This document shows, piece by piece, positions 16,476 to 24,894 of a stretch of DNA of 64,000 bases. Within the stretch, counting starts at the first letter, position 1, and each line of letters opens with the position of its first letter. The stretch comes from Flavobacterium sp. JAS (GTDB lineage: Bacteria > Bacteroidota > Bacteroidia > Flavobacteriales > Flavobacteriaceae), in NCBI RefSeq assembly GCF_020991455.1, contig NZ_JAJMOX010000009.1:231938-295937 (forward strand), written 5' to 3'. The translations under genes and the position numbers were made by a program. The notes under the pieces were generated by a model that was not told the origin of the DNA, made no database searches, and saw nothing but the letters and a program-made list of their open reading frames with translations.

Positions 16476-17483
16476 ATGTATCATTCAAAAATAGCGGGCT
16501 TAGGATATTATGTTCCTTCAAATGTTGTGACCAACGATGATTTGTCTAAGATTATTGATACCAATGACGAGTGGATTCAGGAGCGAACTGGAATTCAAGA
16601 GCGCAGACATATCATTCGTGGAGAAGATACCACGACAACAATGGGAGTAAAAGCAGCTAAAATTGCTATAGAACGTTCTGGCGTTGCCAAAGAAGATATT
16701 GATTTTGTAGTTTTTGCTACATTAAGTCCTGATTACTATTTTCCAGGACCTGGAGTTTTAGTGCAACGTGATTTAGGATTAAGAACTGTAGGAGCATTAG
16801 ATGTTAGAAATCAATGTTCTGGTTTTGTTTATGCTATTTCTGTTGCAGATCAATATATCAAAACCGGAATGTATAAAAACATTTTGGTAATTGGTTCAGA
16901 AGTGCATTCAACAGGATTAGACATGACAACTCGCGGACGTGGAGTTTCGGTAATTTTTGGAGATGGAGCAGGAGCGGCAGTTTTAAGCCGTGAAGAAGAT
17001 TTGACAAAAGGAATTTTATCTACGCATTTGCATTCAGAAGGACAACATGCAGAGGAATTAGCTTTGCAGGCGCCTGGAATGGGAGCACGTTGGGTAACGG
17101 ATATTTTAGCAGATAATGATCCGAACGACGAAAGTTATTATCCTTATATGAACGGACAATTTGTATTTAAAAACGCAGTAGTTCGTTTTGCTGAGGTAAT
17201 TAATGAAGGTTTAGAAGCAAACGGTTTACAAGTTTCAGATATTGATATGTTGATTCCGCATCAGGCAAATTTGAGAATCTCGCAATTCATTCAGAACAAA
17301 TTCAAATTGAGAGACGACCAGGTTCATAACAATATTCAGAAATACGGAAATACAACCGCAGCATCTATTCCAATTGCTTTAACAGAAGCTTGGGAACAAG
17401 GAAAAATCAAATCAGGAGATACAGTTGTTCTGGCTGCTTTTGGTAGTGGTTTCACTTGGGCAAGTGCAATTATCAAATGGTAA
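16476..17483 (+). CDS. fabH: beta-ketoacyl-ACP synthase III
   Basis: A 335-residue thiolase-fold condensing enzyme that starts fatty acid synthesis by joining a short acyl-CoA to malonyl-ACP. The triad is complete: Cys114 in RNQCSGF, His262 in PHQAN and Asn292 in YGNTTAAS. The full-length fold includes the dimer segment GARWVTD. In most bacteria fabH sits with plsX and rpmF; here it is alone, which suggests it could be one of several KAS III copies, as in other Flavobacteria, or have a special primer such as branched acyl-CoA. It has its own promoter and terminator. Confidence 0.92.
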   Translation: MYHSKIAGLGYYVPSNVVTNDDLSKIIDTNDEWIQERTGIQERRHIIRGEDTTTTMGVKAAKIAIERSGVAKEDIDFVVFATLSPDYYFPGPGVLVQRDLGLRTVGALDVRNQCSGFVYAISVADQYIKTGMYKNILVIGSEVHSTGLDMTTRGRGVSVIFGDGAGAAVLSREEDLTKGILSTHLHSEGQHAEELALQAPGMGARWVTDILADNDPNDESYYPYMNGQFVFKNAVVRFAEVINEGLEANGLQVSDIDMLIPHQANLRISQFIQNKFKLRDDQVHNNIQKYGNTTAASIPIALTEAWEQGKIKSGDTVVLAAFGSGFTWASAIIKW

Positions 17484-17510
17484 TTTAATTTGATCTTACA
17501 TTATATTTAG

Positions 17511-17540
17511 AACCTGCTCTGTTTTGGAGCGGGTTTTTTT
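17511..17540 (+). terminator. terminator after fabH
   Basis: AACCTGCTC (17511-17519) pairs with GAGCGGGTT (17527-17535), nine pairs with one T-G, followed by a T run. Confidence 0.85.
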
Positions 17541-17548
17541 ATATCCAA

Positions 17549-17697
17549 TTGGCAAGCCTTCGACTTCGCTCAGGATGACACTTAGGGTAATTAGAAAAAA
17601 CTTGGACCTTGTTGAGGTTGAGGGTTCAAATTTAATTAATATTTTTGTTCTGAAATACTATTGTTAGTGCGGTTGCTTCGTTCCTCGCAATGACAAA
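17549..17697. repeat. fragments of two palindromic intergenic repeat families
   Basis: GCCTTCGACTTCGCTCAGG followed by ATGACA (about 17555-17580) is a single arm of the family seen as a full palindrome at 57675-57745 (TGAGCGAAGTCGAA). GGTTGCTTCGTTCCTCGCAA followed by TGACA (about 17671-17695) resembles an arm of the family at 63918-64000 (TGTCATTCCGAGGAACGAGG). Both are decayed; no coding sequence is present between. Confidence 0.6.
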
Positions 17698-17710
17698 TAA
17701 TTTTATTAAA

Positions 17711-18382
17711 ATGAAAAAAAATCAACTAGAAATAGCGTGTTTTAATTACGAATCAGCTATAATTGCTCAGGAAAATGGTGCTGATCGAATAGAACTTTGT
17801 GAGAATATAAAGCTCGGTGGAACAACTCCTAATTATATTCTAGCGCTAAAAGTAAGAGAGAATGTATCGATAAAAATGCATGTGATCATAAGACCTCGCG
17901 GCGGAGATTTTGTTTATACAGATGAAGAGTTTATAGAAATGAAACAAGACATTAAACAATTTAAGAAATTAGGTGTTGATGGTTTTGTTTTCGGAATCTT
18001 AAAACCAGATGGAAGCGTTAATAAAAAGCGAAACAAAGAATTAGTCAATTTAGCAAGTCCGCTTTCGTGTACATTTCATCGTGCTTTTGATGTGGTGAAA
18101 GATGCTAAGGAATCTCTCAAAGATGTAATTGAATGTGGTTTTAATACCATTTTAACTTCGGGACAAGAGATAAATGTTGAAGAAGGAATTTTTGCTTTAG
18201 AGAAGATTCAAAAATGGTCAAAAGATAAAATCGAAATTATGCCCGGCGGAGGTCTAAGATCTTCTAATATTAAATTATTACAAGATAAATTAGAACCTAC
18301 TTTTTATCATTCATCGGCCATTACAGATAATACAGAAACAGCAAATCCTGAAGAGGTAAAAGAATTAAAGAATTTTTTATAA
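17711..18382 (+). CDS. cutC: CutC family protein
   Basis: The ATG at 17711 (MKKNQLEIACFN) gives 223 residues; a longer frame from 17690 begins inside a repeat arm and is not used. The TIM-barrel CutC hallmarks are clear: ANGADRIELCENIKLGGTTPN, HVIIRPRGGDFVY, GVDGFVFG, CTFHRAFDV and ILTSGQ, then IMPGGGL. CutC was named for copper homeostasis in E. coli, but its biochemical role remains unsettled. It appears monocistronic, convergent with the TonB-receptor gene, with a shared terminator. Confidence 0.92.
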   Translation: MKKNQLEIACFNYESAIIAQENGADRIELCENIKLGGTTPNYILALKVRENVSIKMHVIIRPRGGDFVYTDEEFIEMKQDIKQFKKLGVDGFVFGILKPDGSVNKKRNKELVNLASPLSCTFHRAFDVVKDAKESLKDVIECGFNTILTSGQEINVEEGIFALEKIQKWSKDKIEIMPGGGLRSSNIKLLQDKLEPTFYHSSAITDNTETANPEEVKELKNFL

Positions 18383-18394
18383 AAGCATAAAATA

Positions 18395-18430
18395 AGAAAA
18401 GCCTGGAGTTGGCATACTCCAGGCTTTTCT
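18395..18430 (+). terminator. bidirectional terminator between cutC and the receptor gene
   Basis: A perfect 15-bp stem, AGAAAAGCCTGGAGT / ACTCCAGGCTTTTCT, around TGGCAT, with pyrimidine-rich flanks. Confidence 0.87.
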
Positions 18431-18470
18431 TTTCTACAAGAACTATTAAAATCTACTAATAAAAGAGGGA

Positions 18471-20885
18471 TTAAAACATTCCACCACCACCTTTATTAGT
18501 GTTATCTTCTCTTTGTTTACGTTGCAGGTTTTTGATTTTTGCACCTCCAAAGTTGTATGTTAATCCTAAATAAACGGTTTGACTCTCCCAATTAAATTGT
18601 CCAACTTGTGGATAAGGATACATAGTATCAAACGCATATTTCATTGTATTGAATACATCATTAAAACGTACACTAATGTTCATCTTGTTGTCTAATAATG
18701 TATAACGTGAACCTATGTCCATTTTGTACATTTCATGACTATTATTTTGAAGACCATCAACTCCACCTCTGTAAAATCCGAATAATAAAAAGCTTAAACG
18801 TTTGTTTGCTTTAAAGTTTGAATTCATACGTCCGTTAAATGCTGCAACAGTAACCTTTCTTTCAAGCGGATTACTTGTGTCTGTTGCCGCATCATATAAA
18901 AACACAACTCCTTGCTGATTGATGCTTGAAAAATCGATAGATGGAGAAATATCCCACCACTTTGTAATTTTGTAATTAAAAGAAGCTTCAAACCCGTAAG
19001 CCGTATTATGATCATAGTTAGTAAAAGTCATAATTTGTTTGTTGCTATTAGGTTCTGTAACATCAGGATATAAAATTCTACTGATTTGGTCATTGATGCT
19101 TCTCACGAAAACACCAGCAGTAAAACTTCCTTTTTCTAAAGTTTTAGTATAATTTAATTCCACAGAGTTTGTAAACTGAGGTCTTAATTCAGGATTTCCT
19201 AATGAAGTTACTAACGGTGTAGAAAACTCACGAATAGGTTTTGTTTGTTCTAAACTCGGACGGTCAACGCGACGGCTGTAGCTTAATTGAAAAGTGTTTT
19301 TCTCATTAAGGTTATACGTTAAATAAGCTGATGGATATAGCGTAATATAATCGTCATCAAATTTTTCAAGACCATGATTTAAATTCGCAGCTACTTTATA
19401 ACTCTCAAAACGAGCACCTAACTGATAGCTTAATTTTTTAAATTTCTGACCAAAAGTCACATAAGCTGAGTAAATATCAGTATCATAAGTATAATTAGAA
19501 ACAGGAAGTGCTGCAAGAGGATTTCCGGTAATATAATCATTATCCGTTCTTGTAATTCTGGCTTCGGCACCAGCTTCAAGAGTAGTTTTGTCATTTAACG
19601 GATTTACATAATCAACATTGACAGTACTTAACTGACGAGTACCTTTTATGTAGTCGTCAAAAATAATGCTGTTTACAGTATTGTCAAGCTTTGTAGTTTT
19701 AGTATCAAAAGAAGCATTTTGTGTTTCTTTATTGTCGCTGTAATTTGCTTCAAAATCTAAGGTGTGACCTTCTTTTTTAAAGATATGCTTGTAAGCTAAA
19801 TTATAAGTTCCAACCTGATCCGGACCTGTGTATCTGGATTTTTGAAAAATGTTAGAAATATCTGAATTTGTTACATTATTGTAGTCAATATCAGTGTCTA
19901 CAAATCCTTTACCGGTCGATTTATTTTGGTTGGTATAAATAGATAATGTGTTATGATCGTTAATTAAATAATCCATTCCAACTTTATATAAGTAGGAATC
20001 ATTATCATTTAAGACATTTATTTTTTGATAAATATCCTGATCTAATCTTTTGATAAAACCATGATTGTGATAAATCCCGAAGTTTTGTCCCACATTTCCA
20101 AAGAAATTGACTTTCCCGGTTTTATAGTTCAAATCTAATGATTGATTGTATTTTGCAGTTTCTCCAAAAGTGATTCCGCCACTGTAGCTTCCGTTGAAAC
20201 CAGTGTTAGCATTTTTGTGTAGAATAATGTTGATGATTCCAGACATTCCTTCTGGATTGTATTTCGCACTTGGATTAGTAATCAACTCAATTTTTTTGAT
20301 AGAAGTTGATGGAATTTGCTTTAATAATTGTGCAGGATCAATATTCGAAGGTCTTCCGTCAATTAATACACGTACATTATCGTTACCACGAAGAGAAAGT
20401 TTTCCGTCCTGATCAACATTTACAGATGGAATGTTGTTCATGATATCTGAGGCAGAAGCTCCGGCTGTAGTTAAATCTTTTCCAACAGTTACTACTTTTC
20501 TATCAATTTTTTGTTCAATTGTAGAACGCTCACTAACAATGTTAACACCTTTTAGCTGAGTAGCTTCTTCTTCAAGAGATACATTAACGGTAGCTGTTTT
20601 TTTGTTATCGCTTAAAATTACAGAACCAATATATTTTCTAAATCCAATGTACTGAATTTCGATTGTATAATTTTTTAGAGCCAAATTTTTAATGGTAAAA
20701 CCACCATTGTCATCTGTGTTAACTCCAGATACTACTTTTCCGTTGTCTTTAATAGAAACTGTAGCATAAGAGATTGGCGCATTATTTGATTTTTCGGTAA
20801 TTTTTCCGGAGACTTCACCGGTGTTTTGGGCTTGGGCTGTTGCAAATATACCTAGTAATGCAAACAGAAAGAATTTTAGTTTCAT
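18471..20885 (-). CDS. TonB-dependent receptor-like outer-membrane beta-barrel protein
   Basis: An 804-residue outer-membrane protein. Order: signal peptide (about 1-19, ending AQAQ), a carboxypeptidase-regulatory-like beta-sandwich (about 24-105, GEVSGKITEKSNNAPISYATVSI), a plug domain (about 125-225, SASDIMNNIPSVNVDQDGKLSLRG then VRVLIDGRP), and a 22-strand-like barrel with a C-terminal domain of the OMP_b-brl_3 type ending YLGLTYNFGGAKIKN. Such proteins import unknown ligands or act as surface receptors driven by TonB (a tonB gene is at 54333). No SusD partner follows. The glycine-rich end (TNKGGGGMF) is an unusual periplasmic tail. Confidence 0.9.
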   Translation of the reverse strand: MKLKFFLFALLGIFATAQAQNTGEVSGKITEKSNNAPISYATVSIKDNGKVVSGVNTDDNGGFTIKNLALKNYTIEIQYIGFRKYIGSVILSDNKKTATVNVSLEEEATQLKGVNIVSERSTIEQKIDRKVVTVGKDLTTAGASASDIMNNIPSVNVDQDGKLSLRGNDNVRVLIDGRPSNIDPAQLLKQIPSTSIKKIELITNPSAKYNPEGMSGIINIILHKNANTGFNGSYSGGITFGETAKYNQSLDLNYKTGKVNFFGNVGQNFGIYHNHGFIKRLDQDIYQKINVLNDNDSYLYKVGMDYLINDHNTLSIYTNQNKSTGKGFVDTDIDYNNVTNSDISNIFQKSRYTGPDQVGTYNLAYKHIFKKEGHTLDFEANYSDNKETQNASFDTKTTKLDNTVNSIIFDDYIKGTRQLSTVNVDYVNPLNDKTTLEAGAEARITRTDNDYITGNPLAALPVSNYTYDTDIYSAYVTFGQKFKKLSYQLGARFESYKVAANLNHGLEKFDDDYITLYPSAYLTYNLNEKNTFQLSYSRRVDRPSLEQTKPIREFSTPLVTSLGNPELRPQFTNSVELNYTKTLEKGSFTAGVFVRSINDQISRILYPDVTEPNSNKQIMTFTNYDHNTAYGFEASFNYKITKWWDISPSIDFSSINQQGVVFLYDAATDTSNPLERKVTVAAFNGRMNSNFKANKRLSFLLFGFYRGGVDGLQNNSHEMYKMDIGSRYTLLDNKMNISVRFNDVFNTMKYAFDTMYPYPQVGQFNWESQTVYLGLTYNFGGAKIKNLQRKQREDNTNKGGGGMF

Positions 20886-21180
20886 ATTGTAATAATTGAT
20901 TTTTTTGATTGATTGATGATGGTGATTGTTTTTTTGATTTTGTTTTTTGTTTTTTCTTCAAACGAATTTAAAGACCCTATTAAGACTCTTTTATGATCGA
21001 TATGTTACAGAGAAATCAATAAAAAAAATGGTTTTGTTTATAGATGTTCTGTTTTATAAGGGATTAGCATTTTAATTTTTTGATAATTTTAACATTCAGA
21101 ATAATTCGCTTTTTAAGAAATTCTTATCGTTTCCTTGTATTTTATATGTTTTTCATTTTCTCTAATTGATGAATAAGCAG

Positions 21181-21188
21181 TATCTTTG
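21181..21188 (+). promoter_or_regulatory. -7 element TATCTTTG of argS; otherwise empty divergent gap 20886-21210
   Basis: A perfect TAnnTTTG 22 bases before the argS ATG. No TTG at standard spacing is seen. The remaining 300 bases of this divergent gap are very AT-rich with TTGATTGATTGATGATGG-like simple repeats next to the receptor start; I see no gene, RNA or clear operator there. Confidence 0.6.
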
Positions 21189-21210
21189 CTCACTTTAAAA
21201 ATAAGTTTAC

Positions 21211-22989
21211 ATGTCATTATCACAAATTCTTACTCCTTCTATACAAAAAGCAATACAAGCATTATTTGATGTTACTGTTGATAAAATCGAATTTCAAACA
21301 ACCCGAAAAGAGTTTGAAGGCGATATTACAATGGTGATTTTCCCTTTATTGAAAGTGATCAAAAGTAATCCTGGCGAATTAGGAAATAAAATCGGAAATT
21401 ATCTGGTTGAAAATGTTCCTGAAGTAGCACGCTTTAACGTAGTATCAGGTTTCTTGAATATTGTAATTTCAGATAGTTATTATTTGAATTTCTTTAACGA
21501 AATAAAGGATAATAACAAGTTTGGATATGTAACACCAAACCCGGAGGATAAAGCTATAATGGTTGAATATTCTTCACCAAATACTAATAAGCCTTTGCAT
21601 TTAGGTCACGTTCGTAACAATTTGTTAGGATATTCAGTAGCTGAAATTATCAAAGCTTCTGGTAAAAAAGTATATAAAACTCAGATTATTAACGATCGTG
21701 GAATTCATATTTGTAAATCAATGCTGGCTTGGCAGAAATTTGGAAATGGTGAAACTCCAGAAAGTTCAAATTTAAAAGGAGATAAACTGGTTGGTAAATA
21801 TTATGTTGAATTTGATAAAGCTTACAAAGGCGAAATCAATCAATTAATCGAAACCGGAAAAACAGAAGAAGAAGCAAAAAAACAAGCTCCAATTATTATT
21901 GAGGCTCAGGAAATGCTTAAAAAATGGGAATCTGGAGATGATGCAGTAATCACACTTTGGAAAATGATGAACCAATGGGTTTATGATGGTTTTGCAACAA
22001 CTTACACCAATCTTGGAGTTAATTTTGATAAATATTATTACGAAAGCAATACTTATTTATTAGGAAAAGATGTTGTTCAGATAGGTCTTGATAGTGGTGT
22101 TTTCGAAAAAGACCCTGATGGTTCAGTTTGGATAGATTTGACTGATGAAGGATTAGATCGTAAAATCGTTTTACGCTCTGACGGAACTGCGGTTTATATG
22201 ACACAAGATATCGGTACAGCCATTCAGCGTGTAAAAGATATGCCAGATGTTGGCGGAATGGTTTACACCGTTGGTAACGAACAAGATTATCACTTTAAAG
22301 TTTTGTTCCTGATTCTGAAAAAATTAGGATTTGATTGGGCTTCAAGTTTATACCATTTATCATACGGAATGGTAGATTTACCTTCAGGAAAAATGAAAAG
22401 CCGTGAAGGAACTGTTGTAGATGCCGATGATTTGATGCAGGATATGACTGATACAGCCAAACAAATTTCAGAAGATTTAGGAAAGCTGGACAGCTATTCG
22501 GCAGAAGAAAAGGCTAAATTGTACAAGACAATTGGTTTAGGAGCGTTGAAATATTACATCTTAAAAGTAGATCCTAAAAAACGTATTTTGTTTAATCCAG
22601 AAGAATCTGTTGATTTTGCAGGAAATACGGGTCCGTTTATACAATATACATACGCGAGAATTCAATCTATTATTCGTAAATCTGATTTTGATTTTTCAGC
22701 TAAAACGAACACAGAAGAATTACATGAAAAAGAAAAAGAATTGGTAAAACAAATCGAACTTTTTCCGGAAGTAATTCAAAATGCAGCTCAAAATCACAGC
22801 CCTGCTTTGATTGCCAATTATACGTATGATTTAGTAAAAGAGTATAATTCATTTTATCAATCTGTTCATATTTTAGGAGAAGTTGATTTAACCAAAAAAA
22901 TATTCAGAGTGCAGCTTTCACAAAAGGTAGCCGAAGTTATAAAATCGGCCTTTACTTTATTAGGAATAGAAGTTCCGGAAAGAATGTAA
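21211..22989 (+). CDS. argS: arginyl-tRNA synthetase
   Basis: A 592-residue class I synthetase that charges tRNA-Arg. The N-terminal Add1 domain recognises the tRNA elbow; the HIGH motif appears as HLGH at 130-133 in SSPNTNKPLHLGHVRNN, and the KMSK-equivalent as GKMKSREG. The anticodon-binding DALR domain ends the protein with AFTLLGIEVPERM, the usual conserved C-terminus. Length is normal. It is monocistronic, with a TATCTTTG promoter and a strong terminator. Confidence 0.97.
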   Translation: MSLSQILTPSIQKAIQALFDVTVDKIEFQTTRKEFEGDITMVIFPLLKVIKSNPGELGNKIGNYLVENVPEVARFNVVSGFLNIVISDSYYLNFFNEIKDNNKFGYVTPNPEDKAIMVEYSSPNTNKPLHLGHVRNNLLGYSVAEIIKASGKKVYKTQIINDRGIHICKSMLAWQKFGNGETPESSNLKGDKLVGKYYVEFDKAYKGEINQLIETGKTEEEAKKQAPIIIEAQEMLKKWESGDDAVITLWKMMNQWVYDGFATTYTNLGVNFDKYYYESNTYLLGKDVVQIGLDSGVFEKDPDGSVWIDLTDEGLDRKIVLRSDGTAVYMTQDIGTAIQRVKDMPDVGGMVYTVGNEQDYHFKVLFLILKKLGFDWASSLYHLSYGMVDLPSGKMKSREGTVVDADDLMQDMTDTAKQISEDLGKLDSYSAEEKAKLYKTIGLGALKYYILKVDPKKRILFNPEESVDFAGNTGPFIQYTYARIQSIIRKSDFDFSAKTNTEELHEKEKELVKQIELFPEVIQNAAQNHSPALIANYTYDLVKEYNSFYQSVHILGEVDLTKKIFRVQLSQKVAEVIKSAFTLLGIEVPERM

Positions 22990-23010
22990 GAATTAAAATG
23001 ATTAAGAATA

Positions 23011-23047
23011 AAAAAAGCCAGTAGTTGAGAAACTACTGGCTTTTTTT
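23011..23047 (+). terminator. terminator after argS
   Basis: AAAAAAGCCAGTAGTT and AACTACTGGCTTTTTT form a perfect 16-bp stem around GAGA, followed by T. Confidence 0.92.
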
Positions 23048-23140
23048 ATTGTCTTTATGACTTATTGTGCCAGATAAAGATGAGATTGTATAATACTTTT
23101 GCCACAGGTTTGATAAGGTTAGTAATTAGTAAAATATCAC

Positions 23141-23232
23141 CTTATATTTATTTTTAACTATTTTGAATTAGTAAGCTTTTAGAAGAAAGTAATAAAAGGA
23201 TAGAAGTATCTGAATTGAGTTTCAGGTTTTTT
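23141..23232 (+). repeat. 92-base direct repeat, copy A (former susD 3' region)
   Basis: Aligns without gaps for about 50 bases to 23731-23780 (offset exactly 590): TTTTTAACTATTTTGAATTA and GTAAGCTTTTAGAAGAAA versus TTTTTAACTATATTGAATTA and GTAAGCATTTAGTAGAAA. It ends in a decayed hairpin, TCTGAA-TTGAGT-TTCAGG plus a long T run, matching the intact terminator of copy B. Together the copies bracket the susD fragment. Nothing else is recognisable in 23048-23332. Confidence 0.75.
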
Positions 23233-23332
23233 TTTTTGAATAATATTCTTTTTAAGCAGTTTGCAATTCAAGCTAATTGCTGAAAACTTAAAAAATAACA
23301 GTTTTTATGTTTTTATTTAAGTTTTATTTTTT

Positions 23333-23695
23333 TTGATTTTATTCTTACAAAAATTCTTTCAAGTTGTAATCGATAAAACTCCTATTGTTGAGTATTTAGC
23401 ACAATCGTCAGTTGCTTATGCAACGGCTGCAGGAACGTGGCAGCAAAAAATAGGTGAACAAGCTTGGTATGCTTTATTTAATAGAGGATTTGAAGGTTGG
23501 ACATCAACAAGAAGACTTAATTTTCCAGCTCTTGTTCCGCCATCAAATGCTGATGCTTCGGCAGAAAGTCAAATTCCGTCAAGAATGACTTACCCAATTC
23601 GAGAGCAAACATTAAATGCTGTAAATTATAATGCAGCAGGTCTATCAATAGGTGGAGATAAATTAAAAACAAAATTATTCTGGGATAAAAATTAA
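23333..23695 (+). pseudogene. C-terminal remnant of a SusD/RagB-family lipoprotein gene
   Basis: An open frame of about 120 codons with no signal peptide and only a TTG as possible start. It carries the C-terminal signature of SusD/RagB nutrient-binding proteins: EYLAQSSVAYAT, the KIGEQAWYALFNRGFEGW segment, TRRLNFPAL, SRMTYPIREQTLN and the terminal GGDKLKTKLFWDKN. Complete members have about 450-600 residues with an N-terminal lipobox, so roughly three quarters is missing. No susC receptor gene is adjacent. Flanking 3'-region copies at 23141 and 23731 point to deletion by recombination between tandem paralogous loci, or to an abortive duplication. A working protein is unlikely because nothing would export it. 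Confidence 0.85.
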
Positions 23696-23730
23696 ATGCG
23701 TTTTTAAGCGTTTAAGTATAAAAGTAAATC

Positions 23731-23823
23731 CCTATTATCATTTTTAACTATATTGAATTAGTAAGCATTTAGTAGAAAACGTAAAAGGGTAAACCGTCTG
23801 AATTTAGTTTCAGGCGGTTTTTT
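23731..23823 (+). repeat. direct repeat copy B, containing an intact terminator
   Basis: Second copy of the repeat at 23141-23232. It contains a complete terminator: AAACCGTCTGAA (23791-23802) pairs with TTCAGGCGGTTT (23809-23820), 12 bp with one T-G, then T. It is the natural 3' end of the susD-like frame. Confidence 0.8.
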
Positions 23824-23885
23824 ATGTATAAAAAAAACCGATAGCATTAAAACTATCGGCTTTTTTACAACTAACACAAACATTT

Positions 23886-24788
23886 TTATTTTACGAACTT
23901 GTTGATGATTGCATCTGTTTCTGCTTTTGTAGCGTCTGGTTTTAAATCAAACAAAAGAGAATAAAGAGGTTTTCTATCAACTTTAGCTTCTAGGTTTAAG
24001 TCTTGGTGTCTGTCAAAAAGAGTTTGCCATTTGTCACGTACATTTTTCCAAAGTGCATTGTTGGCAACCCACCATTTTTGAGCAGCGATACATTTAACAT
24101 CTGGAACTTTAGTATAAACATCCATTCCTTTTTCTTGTGCTAACAAAACATCTTTTCCACTGTCATCTCTGATCAATTTGTCGTTGTCTTGTTCATGATT
24201 CCATCCTGTAGCAGTGATTTCGTGGATGTTTCTTCTTTTTAAAACATTGTAATCGTTACGTTTTGTTTGCTCTCTTCTAGGTAGTGGTGCATCAGCAACA
24301 TTTGCCCAGTAATCTTTTCCGTCAACATGTACCCAAGTTGAAGATCCTTCATATCTTGGACTATCGTCTACTTGATATACTTTTTGAGTCCATTGACCTT
24401 TAACAGTTTTCTTGTCTAATTTTTTGTATTTCCAGGAAGTTCCTTTATCAAATGAATACAAATCAGTGTTTTCATATAACCAATCTTGTCTCCAGTGTTT
24501 GATAATCATATCGTCACTTACAATCAATAAGTGTTGCATTACAATTTTATTAGGAGCATCTTCTACTAATTCAACCCATTCTAAACCAGATTCATGTTTA
24601 GTTTCAGATGGTTTATAAGTAGCAGAATCTTTAGGATACTGAAAAGTTTCTGTAAAATTAAATTTCACTTCATAACAACCGCACATCGATTTGATTGATT
24701 TAATGTCTTGTTGTTTTTTGTCCTGACTGAAACCAAGGCTGCATGTCAAAGCCATAACGGCCGAAAAATAGAGGCTTTTTGAAATCAT
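23886..24788 (-). CDS. DUF6607-family exported protein
   Basis: A 300-residue protein with a signal peptide ending near LGFSQ. The first mature residues contain CGCY followed by EVKFNFTETFQYP; later come HWRQDWLYEN, TWVHVDGKDYWAN and RREQTKRNDYNVLKR, features I associate with DUF6607, a family that tends to lie beside TonB receptors and HmuY proteins in Bacteroidota. Here it is transcribed divergently from exactly those two genes. Two of the mature residues are a Cys-Gly-Cys pair that might bind heme or metal; this is inference. The biochemical role is unknown. Confidence 0.83.
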   Translation of the reverse strand: MISKSLYFSAVMALTCSLGFSQDKKQQDIKSIKSMCGCYEVKFNFTETFQYPKDSATYKPSETKHESGLEWVELVEDAPNKIVMQHLLIVSDDMIIKHWRQDWLYENTDLYSFDKGTSWKYKKLDKKTVKGQWTQKVYQVDDSPRYEGSSTWVHVDGKDYWANVADAPLPRREQTKRNDYNVLKRRNIHEITATGWNHEQDNDKLIRDDSGKDVLLAQEKGMDVYTKVPDVKCIAAQKWWVANNALWKNVRDKWQTLFDRHQDLNLEAKVDRKPLYSLLFDLKPDATKAETDAIINKFVK

Positions 24789-24818
24789 AACTTAATTATT
24801 TTGTTTTTAAATTTCTCG

Positions 24819-24867
24819 CAAATATATATAATTTATTTAGAACAAATAAAAATAGTTTATATATTTG
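24819..24867. promoter_or_regulatory. divergent promoters flanking a 19-base palindrome (candidate iron/heme operator)
   Basis: The minus strand carries TATATTTG (24819-24826) for the DUF6607 gene, and the plus strand TATATTTG (24860-24867) for the receptor. Between them, at the distance where both -33 boxes should be, is the inverted repeat TTTATTT-AGAAC-AAATAAA (24832-24850). A repressor bound there would block both promoters at once. Size and AT content are compatible with a Fur-type box, but that is inference. Confidence 0.65.
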
Positions 24868-24894
24868 CGTCATTATTAAGACTGAATAAAAATA

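Noticed and set aside
23333..23695. Treating the susD fragment as a functional short gene with a TTG start
   Set aside because: No signal peptide or N-terminal domain; the frame covers only the family's C-terminal quarter and is flanked by repeat copies of its own 3' region.
24832..24850. Calling the palindrome a confirmed Fur box
   Set aside because: The arms are plain AT and differ from the classical GATAATGAT core; only position and symmetry support operator function.
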